NCBI RefSeq assembly: GCF_019175285.1
Contig: NC_056524.1
Span: forward strand, 14,122,309 to 14,186,308
DNA from: Sceloporus undulatus
Taxonomy: Eukaryota; Chordata; Lepidosauria; Squamata; Phrynosomatidae
Length of the DNA: 64,000 bases
Direction: 5' to 3'
Shown here: positions 23,040 to 34,702 of the stretch, in pieces
Layout: each line of letters opens with the position of its first letter
How positions within the stretch are numbered: position 1 is the stretch's first letter
The notes under the pieces: model-generated
The model's input: the letters and a program-made list of their open reading frames with translations, nothing else
What the model was told of the DNA's origin: nothing
Database searches by the model: none
Made by a program: the position numbers and the translations under genes

Positions 23040-26000
23040 ACTATGGCTCATGTTGAGAGCAATGGCTATTTCAGCTCTCCTGCTCCTCAAGGTGAATGCC
23101 TGTCTCAGTAACTTCTTATGGAGATGATATTTTCATGTCTTTTGACAGAATCAAACATTTGGTTCCCTTCCTTCTTAATTTTTAAGAATAATGAAAACCG
23201 AGGAGAAAGAAAAACCCTAACAGATAGAAAGAGCGGCCCATTTACTTTATTTCTTCCTTCACTATCTCCAACCCCAGATTAAACCTTTGTTGAAAGGAGC
23301 AGAAATGGAACAGGTTTACATGACTATCTTGCCTGGGTTGAGGTGGATATAAATGGACTTGGGGGGAAGAATGTGTATGTATTTCAAATAGTCATTGACA
23401 TGTATCCACTCTCTTTTTATGCCATACCCAAAATGAAAGTTTGAAACTCAACATGTTTCCAGGTGCGAATTCACACTTCCAATGGAAAAGAAGAAACAAT
23501 ATTTCCATTCTAAAATTCTACATTCAAAAATTTAAACACTAACCTTGTGTGTTTTTAGGAATTTTTAGTGGAAAGTTCCAATCAAATTTGGAATCTTTAT
23601 TCTTGGGAAGACAAAAGTGGGATATCTCAGTACTGTGTACCTTTTACTACTAGTACAACTAAATCTGAAATCTTGTATACTTCCTGCATTTGTATTTGCA
23701 TTCATGACTATGAAGAAACATCCACATTCTGAAAAATTCTACATTCAAAATTCAGTCTGTATTTCTGATCCAATATTTCTGATCCAATGTCAGTGATTCT
23801 TGATTTTCAATAAACCAATGAACCCTTCACCCACAACTCATTTTTTTGGTAAAAACAAAGGTTCCATTGCACACATTCATTACGATGTAACAACAAAACG
23901 CCAGTCTTTCTCTGAATGACATATCTCACACAAATTGAATTTTCTAATTCATATCAATTTTAGGGAAAAGCTCAGTGTGGGAAAAAAGAAGCAGGAGTTT
24001 TGTAGGAACTTTACATTCCTTTTGCAGCAGAAATGGAAACTTGGGCTAAGTAGTGTCTGATGGCTGGTTCACATGATTTTTTACCCATCTCTTAGTAACT
24101 GCAGCATCAGCGATATATGTGTATGAGCTACCATCATACCTTAAATGCTGCAGATAAATTTAAAACACCGTGACATTATTTCCCACACCAAGCTTTCTAA
24201 TATTCAACTACTATTCATCAACTGAATTGTCATGAGAAATCCTTATGCCTCTGTAAATCATCTGTAAAACATAAGGATTGCTGCAAGAGTCTGTGTTTAT
24301 CACCTGCATGGAAACAGAGTATTGTGACTAAGACCTATCGAATGGCAGTGTAGTGGAAAGCCCTGCCAATGTAACAGTGCTGGATTACCACACTGGATGC
24401 TATTAACTTCTGGCCAAGATAGGACTTCCATTTGGGCATCAGGCTCAGGGATGCCTCATTGCATGAGCACTAAGAATATCAATCTGCTTGGACTAGTGTT
24501 CATCATGTGAATGGTGTGACCCAACAGGAGCTTGCTCAGATTTGACATCCTTTCACATTCTTGCTTATCATGGAATGAGGCATCCCCGATCTTGTTGCCC
24601 AAATTGAAGACTCATCTTTGCTAGAGGCGATTACCATGTGCACAAAGAAATTTTATTTTAGCCCTTGAAATTAGTGACGTGAAGCCAAGTTCCATAACAT
24701 CTCACCTTGTGACTGCCTAAGATCTCCTTTGGCCCTGCATGAGAAAAATATGGAAAGTAAGGATAACCTACCTACCCCCTTTCAGTTGTGTTGGAACAAT
24801 TTCTTGAGAACAAACACTAATCCAAACACCTGAAAAGAAAGGCTAATGGTTTATTGTGATTATGATTATGATTCAGAATATGTTGAGAAACTTCTGAGTT
24901 CCTGCACTCCTCTACGCCTCACATACTATCCTCAAGCCATTACCAAGAATGGAGTTAGACACCTCATTAAAAACTGTAATTACCTCACACATGGTGGGAT
25001 CCAGAGTAATCACAAACCTGCAAAGATTGGCAGTCAACATCTATGTGCTGCTTGCTTTGAATCTTAACTCCAATTGATGGAAGTCATTTTCAAGCTTTTT
25101 ACATTCGGAGAATCCTCTCTGCACCCACTTGACTACTGCGGAACATCTGCCACAAATTCCTCTATGCTTTAGAAGATTCTGGGACATATTTTTAGGATAC
25201 ACACTCATGTCATATTGACTGAACCTGGTGGATCATCTTTCATTGACTGAATGTGTGCCCAAGAAAATAGACAGTACTGGTTTAGAGTTCTGGAGTGTAA
25301 GCTAAAGTAAGCAGTCACCAAGGAAATTAGTTTCCTATGAAACTGTCTGATATTAGTGAACTTAAAAACCTCTGAAATATTCTGAATAAGCCCAGCATTT
25401 CTCCAAATACCATCTGAAGCCCTCATCCATATCATTCATCATCTTCTCTAGCCATCATTTGCATCTAATAAGATACATCTGTGAGCAAAAAACTCACCTC
25501 ACAACAGATTAGCTGGCCTTTCAGATCCCACAAAACTACATACAGCTATAAACTGGTTTTATACAAATTTCCCTGCTATAGCTTCTTCCAAGGAAGGAGG
25601 AGGAGAAAATACATGTCATATTGGAATCTTCATTGAGGCGGGAGTTCCATTTAGATTTATTGAATTCCTGATGTAGCAATGAGGGAGAGGACAAAATATT
25701 CCTGGCACCTCACAATCCACAGACTGTATTGGTTTGTACTGACCAAAATGGGTCACATGATGGGTGTATTATTTATATATTTATTTGATTTATGTGGATA
25801 TTTGTATTTATCTGATTGATTGATTTTTTCTCTCATATGGGACCCATTTACAAAATGGCAGCATTTCCACTCCTAATAAGCTTAGATCACACACCAACTT
25901 TTGAAAACATAGAGTCCAGTATTCTGTCACGTTCATGACTAAGTAGCGATTCTGGAAATGGAACAGTTATGGATGAGTAAATCTAAATAACTATTTCATA

Positions 26001-26550
26001 TTTATGTTCATTGAATTTATAACCCTACTGTCATGATTGTAAATCTTCCCTTCCAACCAACTTTACCAGGCATGGAGAGAAAGAAGCCCATCTGCCAGCA
26101 ATTGGTGCACGAACAAATGATGTTTCTATCAGGTTGGAGGAGGTTGGGTCAGAAAGGTTACTTATGGCACATCCAGACTGATTGAAAAGTCCCAGATTTT
26201 GTTCCTGTTCTTTCCTATTTTATACCGGGTTAAAATTAAGTAACCTAAGTAGTTGGTGTGTGTGTGTATGTGTGGGTGGGTGTGTTTGTTCTCTGATCAG
26301 ACTGTGTGCCAACAGAATATATTATGGGGTATACAAAATGTGTATGGATCTCCAAAATTAAATAGGAAAGAACCAGAACAAAATCTGGGACTTTCTCATT
26401 GCCCCCAAATCAGAATTTGTCCCCCTCCCAAATTTTCCTTCAGTCCCCAAATTTCTAACACTGCAGAGAGTGAGACATTGAAATTGTTCACACCTAGAGC
26501 TCTTCTACTTGCTAGGATCCCATCCCTTTGGTCATTTTACCGGCTAATTT
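23040..26550. other. Largest stretch without recognisable repeats
   Basis: This block of about 3.5 kb has no SINE, LINE tail or MITE that I can name and no plausible exon. The longest frames are short and unrelated to known domains. Confidence 0.4.
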
Positions 26551-26552
26551 GG

Positions 26553-26905
26553 TTTGAATGCCTAAACTATATTTAGAATTATACAACCATAGGACTTTAT
26601 TGCATGAGACAATAAACAGCAATAACAACTGGTTAATAGTGTTTGTTGCTGGGACTTATCACACACAACATCATCTCCTTTCTGTTGTTATTTCAGTGGG
26701 AGATCATTTGGGAGGTGTATCTTTTTATTCATACAGATCCTCTTTTCCCATGTCTGTGGTGCTAGCATTTGCAATAAAATGAATTCTGTTTTAATCCCAG
26801 TTCTGAGTAGTTTGTGGGCAGGTTTTAGGTGTCACTTGCCCTTTGTCTGCCAGTGATCAGAGACAAAAGAATCCTGACTTGAGCACATCAGATAAGTCAC
26901 TGGTA
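26553..26905 (-). repeat. Unclassified interspersed repeat, copy 2
   Basis: Inverted relative to the copy at 186-590. It shares AGGTGTATCTTTTTATTCAT, TTTGCAATAAAATGAATTC and TGCCAGTGATCAGAG with the reverse complement of copy 1. Confidence 0.6.
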
Positions 26906-27011
26906 TTGGGTGGGCAGTGCCAAAGGCTGCACGTGATAAGGTATTAGCTTAATGCCAGAAAAATTACAAAGACTACAGAAGTGTGATAAAATAAAGAGTA
27001 GCCCCAATTGT

Positions 27012-27246
27012 ATTGTTGTTGTGTGCCTTCAAGTTGTTTCCAATTTATGGTGACCCTAAGGCAAACCTATCATGGGGTTTTCTTGGCAAGTTTCTTCAGA
27101 ATAGGTTTGCCATTGCCTTCCTTTGAGGCTGAGAGAGTGTGACTTCCCCAGGATCACCCAGTGGGTTTACATGGCTGAGCCAGGATTTGAGCCCTGTTCT
27201 CCAAAGTAAGAGACAAACACTCAATCCACTACACATCATGCTGGCT
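27012..27246 (-). repeat. Sauria SINE, full length
   Basis: ATTGTTGTTGTGTGCCTTCA, ATCATGGGGTTTTCTTGGCA, GGTTTGCCATTGCCTTCC, then the tRNA head ending CACTACACATCATGCTGGCT. Confidence 0.95.
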
Positions 27247-27247
27247 G

Positions 27248-27385
27248 GAAAAAAAACTCATAGAGTTGGAAGGGGCCACAAGGGCCATCTAGTTTTAACT
27301 CCTGCCATGCAAGAATAGACAACTAAAGCACTCTTGATAAATGCCCATCCTAAACTGTGTTTAAAGTATTTAAAGACCTTCCTCC
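27248..27385. repeat. CR1-like repeat fragment (same family as 14645)
   Basis: CATAGAGTTGGAAGGGGCCA, AGGGCCATCTAGTTTTAACT and CCATGCAAGAATAGACAACT. It abuts the SINE. Confidence 0.65.
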
Positions 27386-28650
27386 ACCAAAAATTAAATT
27401 AAATTAAATTTAAAAAAATGCTCACCTGATGTTTTAAGTTACTGAAATGGTACAATTTTGGGAACTGAAGGGAAGTTTGTTTGTGGCAGCAGAATTCTCA
27501 TGGGGAACAGGGCCTTTATTTTACTCCCTGAAACTATGTATACATGCACCCATATCACATGTATACACCCAGATCCAGAAATGCCTGTGTTGGAAAAAGA
27601 ATTGTAGAAAGAGGCCCTTGAATATTCATAGCAGTATCCATTCAACATGCATAGTGCTCCTGCCTGAGGATCATCCTTGAGAAGGTGTCTAGTGAATCAC
27701 TGGCTTGCATTCCAATCATTTCCTTTTACAGTTCGCTTGAGCCACACAATGAGAAAATCAGGAAAGGACAGTATTTTAACATAGCATCCAAATGGCAGCT
27801 TTCTATGTGGTGAACCATTGTCTTAAAGTTTAAACCTTCTTCAGTGGAAATGAGGAGGAGTTAAACATTAAAAAAATGAAATGAAATGAAATACTATTTG
27901 CAAAATATTCATCACTGCAAAGTAATAAAATGTTTTAAAATAGATACAGAGAAGTCCCTCCTCCCTCCTTTCCTTTTTAAAAAGGCTTCCTTCCATAAGG
28001 CTATTTTTATATAAGGCTACACCAGCCTTCCCCTGCAAATAGGAATAAAGCTAAAGGTAGTCTCTTGACATGAATGTCTACTTGTAACTGACTGTAGGTG
28101 GTGGTACTCATCTCCGTTTCTAAGCTGAAAAGCCAGCATTGTCTGAGGGCTGCTCTGGTGAGCATGTGGCCAGCATGACTGGACTGAATGCTGGTACCTT
28201 CCCACTTAAGTGATACCTATCTATCTACTTGCATTTGCATGCTTTCAAACAGGTTGGCCGAAGCTGGGACTAGTGATGGGACCACTTTGCCCTTATTTAA
28301 TAGAATTCAAATTTTGGCACCTGAGAAGAACTGTTTTGATGAAAGGGTCAGCAATCATCAATACCTATGAAATTTTGTACATACTGATAGCTATCAAAAT
28401 GATTTCATTTATATTCACACTTTCAATCCACCCTAAAACAGCAATCTGTGGCATCATTAGATGTACAATTTGAATACAGGGGAGCAATATCCCTCTCAAC
28501 TGTCCTCATGCCACAAAAGACCTATTTTTATTTCTGCCAATTGATATAATAGTTGTTTGCTTTGTACCCCATCATATATTTTCTGTCTTAGGACCTCTTC
28601 TGTATTGCTTTGAAAGTTTTTGCTTTGTCATAGTCCATTGCTACAATGCA
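27386..28650. other. Unassigned stretch
   Basis: Short AAATT and AAATG runs (27394-27412 and 27876-27890). No gene recognised. Confidence 0.35.
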
Positions 28651-28654
28651 AAAG

Positions 28655-29010
28655 GAGATCAGATTCAAAGTGCTGGTGATGACCTATACCTCCAATCAAG
28701 GCTAGCAGAATGACTAATATCTCCCTTTATGGGCTTTTTTTTTTTTTGCTCTAAGATTATCTGGAGAGGTGCTTCTCTCTGTCTCACCACCATCTCAGTC
28801 TTATTTGGTGGGAACAAGGGAGAGGGCCTTCTTAGTGGCTGTTCCTAGACTTTAGAACCCATTCTCCAGGGAGGCTAGCATGGGTCCCTCCTTGCTCTCT
28901 TGTCAGCAACTGAAAACATGCTTTTAAAAACTGACTTGGGTGGGCTTTTAATGTTGGGCAGTGCTGTTTTTAACAAATTACTTTTAATCTAATTTTAATC
29001 CTTTTAAAAA
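28655..29010 (+). repeat. L2 LINE 3' fragment
   Basis: AAAGTGCTGGTGATGACCTA, then GGGAGAGGGCCTTCTTAGTG and TTTAGAACCCATTCTCCAGG encode the L2 end (KVLVMTY, RAFLVAVP, NPFSRE). It contains stops. Confidence 0.8.
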
Positions 29011-29019
29011 ATGTTGTTT

Positions 29020-29075
29020 GTATTGTTGTGTATCTTCAAGTCAGTTTTGACTTATGACAATCCCAAAGTCAGTGT
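29020..29075 (-). repeat. Sauria SINE tail fragment
   Basis: TATTGTTGTGTATCTTCAAG then TTTTGACTTATGACAATCCC is the 3' end only. Confidence 0.7.
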
Positions 29076-29221
29076 GAAGTCAGTTGGCAGCAACTGGAAC
29101 AAGCTGAGGGTGAAGAGAGGAAGTGAGAGATTCTAAGAGAACTTTGAACATTCTAAAAGCGTCTGGGGACATTGGATCCATCAGGACTGCCAAATTTGGT
29201 ATGTTACATGGTCTATTCTTC

Positions 29222-29396
29222 TTGTTGTGTGCCTTCAAGTCCTTTCTAATTTATGACAACCCTAAGGTGAACCTATCATGGAGTTCTCTTGGCAAGATTT
29301 GATCAGAGGAGGTTTGCCATTACATTCCCCTGAGGCTGAGAGGGTGTGACTCAATTCCTAGTCCTATGCTCAAACCACTACATCACTCTGGCTGTC
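29222..29396 (-). repeat. Sauria SINE with internal deletion
   Basis: TTGTTGTGTGCCTTCAAGTC, ATCATGGAGTTCTCTTGGCA, GAGGTTTGCCATTACATTCC, then the tRNA head ACCACTACATCACTCTGGCT. The middle of the head is missing. Confidence 0.9.
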
Positions 29397-29739
29397 ATGG
29401 TCTACTCTACTCTATCTGATTTGCCTCTTTCATTGATTCCTCCTCCCATGTTGTGCCTGATACCCATATATTTGTCTGAAAAGTATGAAAGTACCTTTTG
29501 GCATGTACAACTGTAAAAACACAGGGAGTAATTTAGTTTAGGCAACCAAATATGCGGATGGGAGGGGGCTGTTTGCAGGAATCACAATCTTGCCCTTCTC
29601 AGAATGTTCAGCTGAATACATGAGCTAAAATGCCTGAACAGGGAAATCTGGCTACTTGGATAACACAGGCTTTGTAAACGTATCCATGGTGTCAGGATAC
29701 CAGGGACTCCTTGTACAGTATAGGGATACCATATGTCTC

Positions 29740-30130
29740 CTTTGTTCACAACAGCACCACAGGCTGCCAATCTGTTTCCAGGCACAATTCAAACTGCTGG
29801 TTATGACCTATAAAGCCTTATACAGCTCATGTCCAGGCTATCTGATGGACTGTATCTTCCCATTTGGATTTATCCCATCACCCTCACAGCTTTGTTTGAT
29901 GGGAACATGGGAGAGGGCTTTTTCCAAGGTGGCTCCTACTGTCTGGAACTCCCTTCTTAGGGAAGCTAGGTTAGCTCCTTCCTTGCTGTCCTTTGGCCAT
30001 CAAGTGAAGACTTCTCTATTCTAGCAGGCATTTGGGAACTGTTTTACACAATGAGTTTTCTGTTTTAATGCTGTACTGTTTTTTAACTAGGCTTTTAAAT
30101 TAATGTTTTGTACAATTTTATTCTATAGAC
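29740..30130 (+). repeat. L2 LINE 3' fragment
   Basis: The plus frame reads RLPICFQAQFKLLVMTYKAL, CPGYLMD, ERAFSKVAPTVWNSLLREAR and KTSLF, the C-terminal pattern of the L2 ORF. It is followed by an AT-rich tail. Confidence 0.85.
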
Positions 30131-30139
30131 AGTTGACAG

Positions 30140-30900
30140 ACAACCCTTCACATTTGCACCTTTGGCTTTTGCGGATTTGATTATTCTAAGATTAGATTAA
30201 TAGGTTATTTCTAGGAATCTCTAGGTCCTCTAGCATTACTCTGCTGGAAGGTGACCAGCAGATTGATTGATTTATAAATGGATTGGTGTTGGATGTGCCA
30301 CCGGTCATTCTGCAACATCTGAACAATTACCTCTGAACATCTGCAAGGGGAACCAGTAAGTGAATGTTAGAAAGCATGCAAGCTTTTGACAGTATATCTG
30401 TGCACTCAGGAAAATGGACAGTATTCAGGGGTCAGCAGACACAGCATCAAGGATGGTGCCTGAAGCATGGTCTTCTTCCTCCCTCTCATTTATAGATAAT
30501 TTCTGTGGTTAGACAATACCCACAAAAGACCTTGCTGTCATGGTGGGGTATGACAGATGGGGTCTGAGTTGGAGCAAAACATGGGAACGTCACTGTTTTT
30601 GGACTATAGCTCCCAGGCCACCAACTGAGTCCATCACCCCACTGCGATTCTGTACCCCACCACCCATCTTTGATTATTTTAATAGAATATTTTAATTAGT
30701 AATGTGTTTAATTGTTGTTGTTGTTTTTTGGGGGGGGGTAGATTGGGATCCTAGGTATTGTACTGTATGGAATCTTTTGCCTATAAACCGCTTCAATTGT
30801 CCCTGTGATAGAGAAATGGGGCAAAAATAAAAAAATATTATTTATTTAGGATTCCTCAGTCATCATGGCCAGCAGAAAGAGGAACATCTCATTCCTCTTA
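30140..30900. other. Unassigned stretch
   Basis: It includes a G-run with GTT repeats at 30713-30740 and an L2-like tail at 30775-30845. No gene recognised. Confidence 0.35.
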
Positions 30901-30902
30901 CA

Positions 30903-31123
30903 GCAAGCTACAGCAAAAGAGATTCCACCTCAACATTAGGAAGAACTTCCTGACAGTAAGGGCTGTCCGACAGTGGAACAAACTCCCTCGGAGTGTAGTG
31001 GAATCTCCCTCCTTGGAGGCTGGATGGCCAGCTCTTGGTGATGCTTTGGATTTCCTGCATGGCAGGGGGTTGGACTGGATGGCCCTTGCGGTTTCATCCA
31101 AATCTATTATTCTAAGATTCTAT
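30903..31123 (+). repeat. CR1 LINE 3' end
   Basis: AGATTCCACCTCAACATTAG, GACAGTGGAACAAACTCCCT, TGCATGGCAGGGGGTTGGAC, and an ATTCTATG-type terminus. It is one of the clearest CR1 tails here. Confidence 0.94.
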
Positions 31124-31189
31124 GAGTATCACCTGGTGAAACTGATTGGCAACAGATCCCAGATAGACAGAAAGAATGAGTTCTTCTGT

Positions 31190-32035
31190 TAGCTGCCAAC
31201 TTTGGATAAAAAACAATCCAGAATTTCTGAGCGTTCTGGTATATCTTTGTCAAATGGAATTCTAGATGCTGGCATCTTCCATTGCAGCTGAGAACTATTT
31301 ACCAGCTTAGAAGGACATGGAGCAGGTAACAGGGTGAATAAACAGCTCTGCCCTCCTATACCTTGGTGTTCCTCCCTTCCTCCCCAACACATCTCACTGA
31401 GATAGCCACCTCACTCTACTTATTGGTAGGGCTAGCCTTTACTGTATATAGAAAACCCAATATAATTTAGGTAGGCATGATCTCTCTATCTGTACCTGAT
31501 GTCTGTCTCTGTTATTTTTCTACTGGGTGGGGGCTCATTCAGAGCTTGGAAGAGTCTTTTTTTCTTTTCTTTTCTTTTTTTCTTTACAAATTTCAGTATC
31601 TCTCAGCCAGTAATCCAAAAATGTCCCCCTTTCAAGCTCTGGTCAGATCCACGTATACAGGAGTTCAACCGGTTCCTAGACTGGGGCTCACCTGGGCAAC
31701 TTCTCACAGAGTTAACCTATAGCCACATGACAAATGATTCACCAAAACTGAATGCTGCGTAAAGCAGTTCCTATGCTTAGGCAGTTTCAAGCAGCGGCTG
31801 TACTATCCTGTATGTACAAGATAGTGGGCTGCCATGTCATGAACAAATCCCAAAAGCCCTGGGCATCTTCTGCCATTACTCACTCTCGTGAATGATCCAT
31901 GGTGAACAATGTAGAGAGGAAACAAAGCCAAGTCACAAACTTTTAAGCATCTAATAAAATAATGAAATAAAAGTTTCTATGTGTGCATTGAGGGAAGGGA
32001 TGCGCTCTAAGGACATTTTTTAACCCACTGAAATA
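31190..32035. other. Unassigned stretch
   Basis: A T-rich run at 31556-31584 is the only feature. No gene recognised. Confidence 0.35.
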
Positions 32036-32044
32036 CAGTGCTCC

Positions 32045-32140
32045 CAAAGTAGAAAAGTAACATGTTTTGACTATAATTCCCAGGACCCCCTAGCTTGGTA
32101 TCTGGGGGATTCTGGGAACTGTAGTCCAAAAGGCTCTTTT
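32045..32140. mobile_element. Palindromic MITE family B
   Basis: TTTTGACTATAATTCCCAGG and GATTCTGGGAACTGTAGTCC form the arms around CCCCCTAGCTTGG. Confidence 0.75.
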
Positions 32141-33235
32141 CCGATGATCTACCCAATTGGCCATACTACCTTGAGAGCTAAACTAGAAGGATGCCATAGC
32201 CTCTTGTATCACAGTTTCCTTTCATTGGCAGAGACTGGGCAGTGGGCTGGCTCTTGTCTCCCATTCAAAAGACATAGTGGGAGGACTTGGTGGGAAGGAG
32301 CTCACACTGTCTATCTGCCTCCATAGAGACACCTATCAGGAGAACAATCCCAAAAGATCAACCTCTTTCCTAAGGATTAATAGACTATTGAGCCTGACAA
32401 AGGTTTTGAGCTGGCAATATCAATGCAAGAATTGTCCATAAAAACACATTAATTTCATTTGGAAACACAGCTATAGCTCTGCAGCATCACTAGAAAGAGA
32501 ATCTTCACCTCGACATTTTGCCCTGATCCGGGAATTACAAAACAGTACTCCAGAAAATATTATTGTTATTATTATTGTTGTTTGCTTGTTTGTTTGTTTT
32601 TTGCTACTCCATTATTGGCTGGCAACATGGTGAAATAGTCAGGAAATCCTTCTTGAATTCTGTAGCTCTGGAAGAGAATCCAATGTTAACAAAGGGGGAA
32701 AAAAATAGATACTTAACTGAAGATAGTTTGTTTTTTGTTTTTCTTGTACACAAATCTGTCAGATGAAATGTCTTTTGGAGAGCCCTCTGTGACTGCAGTC
32801 ATTGGCTGCAATGTGGAAAAATTGCGCTTATCAACACATGTGTCTACCGTCATGTAGATGCGTTTTAGCCAAAAAAAAAAGTTTCATAGTTACACAATAG
32901 GTTATTATGGGTTGAAATCTTTGTTTAAAAAAAATGAACAAAAACCTTCAATGGAGACACATGAAAAAGGGAGCTGGATTGTTTGGTCCCAGGTCTTAAA
33001 AGTCTGTTAGAAAATGTACATTCAATGTTTTGGTCTTCCATGTCTTGATAAAAGATCAAGGTTCACTTACGGGTTAAGGAATCCAAGTAAACAAGCACTA
33101 GACAGCTACTTAACGTTGTCTTCCTTTTCTCCCTCCTCATCACAACGATGTGTTGAGGATTCATTGTTAGACACTAATGCAAAGCACTTAGTATGTAAGT
33201 AATTTAGGAGACTCCTTATAAGCCCTAGGAAATAG

Positions 33236-33238
<3 letters not shown>

Positions 33239-33271
<33 letters not shown>

Positions 33272-33276
33272 TGTGT
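33239..33276 (+). repeat. (GT)n microsatellite
   Basis: Near-perfect GT repeat in the presumed GRM5 3' UTR or flank. Confidence 0.95.
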
Positions 33277-33336
33277 AAATGTGTCTATCTTTTCATTTTA
33301 AAAGCCCATGTTTTTAAGGCCACAAAATCTGCTAAA

Positions 33337-33340
<4 letters not shown>

Positions 33341-33375
<35 letters not shown>
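33341..33375 (+). repeat. (GT)n microsatellite
   Basis: A second GT run about 65 bp from the first, within 200 bp of the GRM5 stop. Confidence 0.95.
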
Positions 33376-33379
<4 letters not shown>

Positions 33380-33541
33380 CAACATAATACATCTGTCATT
33401 TCTCTTCCCTCATCCATGTTTCCCCCCCAGGATGACCCATTACTCTCACTGTGTCTATCAACGCTGGAGAACTTAGAGGCCTAGCCTCCCTTCCCTATCG
33501 ACCTGAAGCTGTCGAGATCCAGGATTGAACGTCAACTACAT

Positions 33542-34385
33542 TCACAAAGAAGAAGAACTCTGAGCATAATCTCTTATAATAAGTGAGTCATATTTCGGTG
33601 ATGAGGGCATACAAAGGGCAGATTCGGATGCTGGGGAACTGGGCGAAGCACTCCCGGAATCAACAGAGTCCCTGAAAGGGGAGGGAGGAGTTAAAGCCAC
33701 CAAATCGTCAAGCTCCGGCTTTGTCACCACCGGTGTTTCCACCGAAGGGCCCTCTTTGACGCTGTCACAAGAGTCCTTTCTGGCTGATTGGGATGCTCCA
33801 TTCACCTCAATGGCAGGGAGTGGTTGTACCTCTGCAAACGTTGTCATGGTTGTAGGAAGCTGGATCTCTCTTGGGATCAGGTAAGAAGAACACAGAGGAG
33901 TAGTCCCCATGGTTCCCGATGTTGGAGTAGAAAGCATCATGGAGTTCAATTCACTGATATTGGCAGTGAAACGGGTCACCACACTGCTGATTTGCTCCAT
34001 CAGAGAACCTTGGGAGGAACTGCTCCGCTGGGCTTGCTCTGACTGGAAAGTTGGTGCATCGTCTTCGGTCCGGCTAAGCGAGGCAGTCCTCTGGCTCACT
34101 GTGCTGATAGGGGAAGGAGTCTGAGCTCGGTACTGAGCTGGGTAGTGTTCTTCTGCTTCGGAGACATCATAAAGTGTTTTGGCACTGGTCTCAGGAAAGG
34201 TGGTGGCAATGGTTGTGCTACTGCTGTGTCGGCTACTATCTGTGCTTTTGGAGAAAGGCTTGATGACGGCCGTTTGGTTGGGATTCTCCTTCTTGTTGAT
34301 GTGAATGGAAAGCCGCTGCCAGAGGTGGGCTCCTCTGCTCGTGGTCTTCTCATTCTGAGCCCAAGTGACTGATTTCCCATTGGAA
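33542..34385 (-). CDS. GRM5: GRM5 terminal coding exon (mGluR5 C-terminal tail)
   Basis: This exon encodes the distal intracellular tail of metabotropic glutamate receptor 5, a class C Gq-coupled receptor of the postsynaptic membrane. It gives 280 residues plus TGA (33542-33544), preceded by one base of a split serine codon. It opens with SNGKSVTWAQNEK and then WQRLSIHINKKENPNQTAV, and contains QGSLMEQISSVVTRFTANI, all known mGluR5 signatures. The Homer ligand PPSPF is at about residues 233-237 (33674-33688), and the last residues SSSL form the PDZ-type C-terminus of mGluR5 (mGluR1 ends differently). The acceptor CAG at 34386-34388 follows a long pyrimidine tract on the coding strand. Compared with the human tail as I remember it, the Gly/Ala-rich stretch before the YDV-EAEEH block is replaced by a shorter Ser/Thr-rich segment. 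The frame is open throughout, so the exon looks functional. The identification is by recall of the family, not by alignment. Confidence 0.97.
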
Positions 34386-34388
34386 CTG

Positions 34389-34440
34389 CAACATGGAAGA
34401 GAGGAAGAGAAAGAGAAAGAGAAAGAAGGAGAGAGGAAGA
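34389..34440 (-). repeat. Purine microsatellite forming the pyrimidine tract of the GRM5 acceptor
   Basis: On the plus strand this is a GAGAAA/GGAAGA run. On the GRM5 strand it is an almost pure polypyrimidine tract running straight into the CAG acceptor of the terminal exon, so the microsatellite probably doubles as splice-acceptor sequence. Confidence 0.8.
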
Positions 34441-34529
34441 ATTTAAAGTTTCTATACAGTTAAGGGTATCATAGCATCCCTCAACCGTAGCATCCCAGAA
34501 AGGTTATTCCTGCAAAGCTGACTGTAAAA

Positions 34530-34633
34530 AATGCATCTGAGAAAGTTGGCTAAAGTCTACAAAAGCTCATGCTATCAACTTCTTTCTTTCAGTTGGTCTC
34601 AAAGTGCTACAAGATCACTTTGCATACTGAATG
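34530..34633 (+). repeat. Penelope-like element tail, solo copy
   Basis: GCATCTGAGAAAGTTGGCTA, CTACAAAAGCTCATGCTATC, CAGTTGGTCTCAAAGTGCTA and CACTTTGCATACTGA match the tail of the element at 15765-15880. Confidence 0.7.
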
Positions 34634-34702
34634 AAAATGCAGACTGATATCAGAAGAAGAAAATATTCAGATAGACAAAACCAGTCATTTGCCATCAAAA
34701 CC

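Larger units (their letters stand above)
32145..33541 (-). other. GRM5: GRM5 3' UTR and downstream flank, end undetermined
   Basis: Sequence directly after the GRM5 stop has no coding signal and, in its first 1.4 kb, no interspersed repeat that I recognise, which suits a long 3' UTR. It carries two (GT)n tracts (33239-33276 and 33341-33375) and A/T runs near 32870-32940. I could not pick a convincing polyadenylation signal on the minus strand, so the transcript end is left open. Confidence 0.5.

Noticed and set aside
24846-25067. Short plus frame in the repeat-free island
   Set aside because: The acidic-tyrosine start and remaining sequence match no domain, and there are no splice sites or upstream exon to support it.
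1-33000. Search for CTSC or RAB38 exons, expected downstream of GRM5 by mammalian synteny
   Set aside because: No matching coding block was recognised. The next gene is presumably left of the window.
34096-34380. Minus frame overlapping the GRM5 exon (MGNQSLGLRMRRP...)
   Set aside because: It is the shifted-frame shadow of GRM5. The true frame there reads SNGKSVTWAQNEK.
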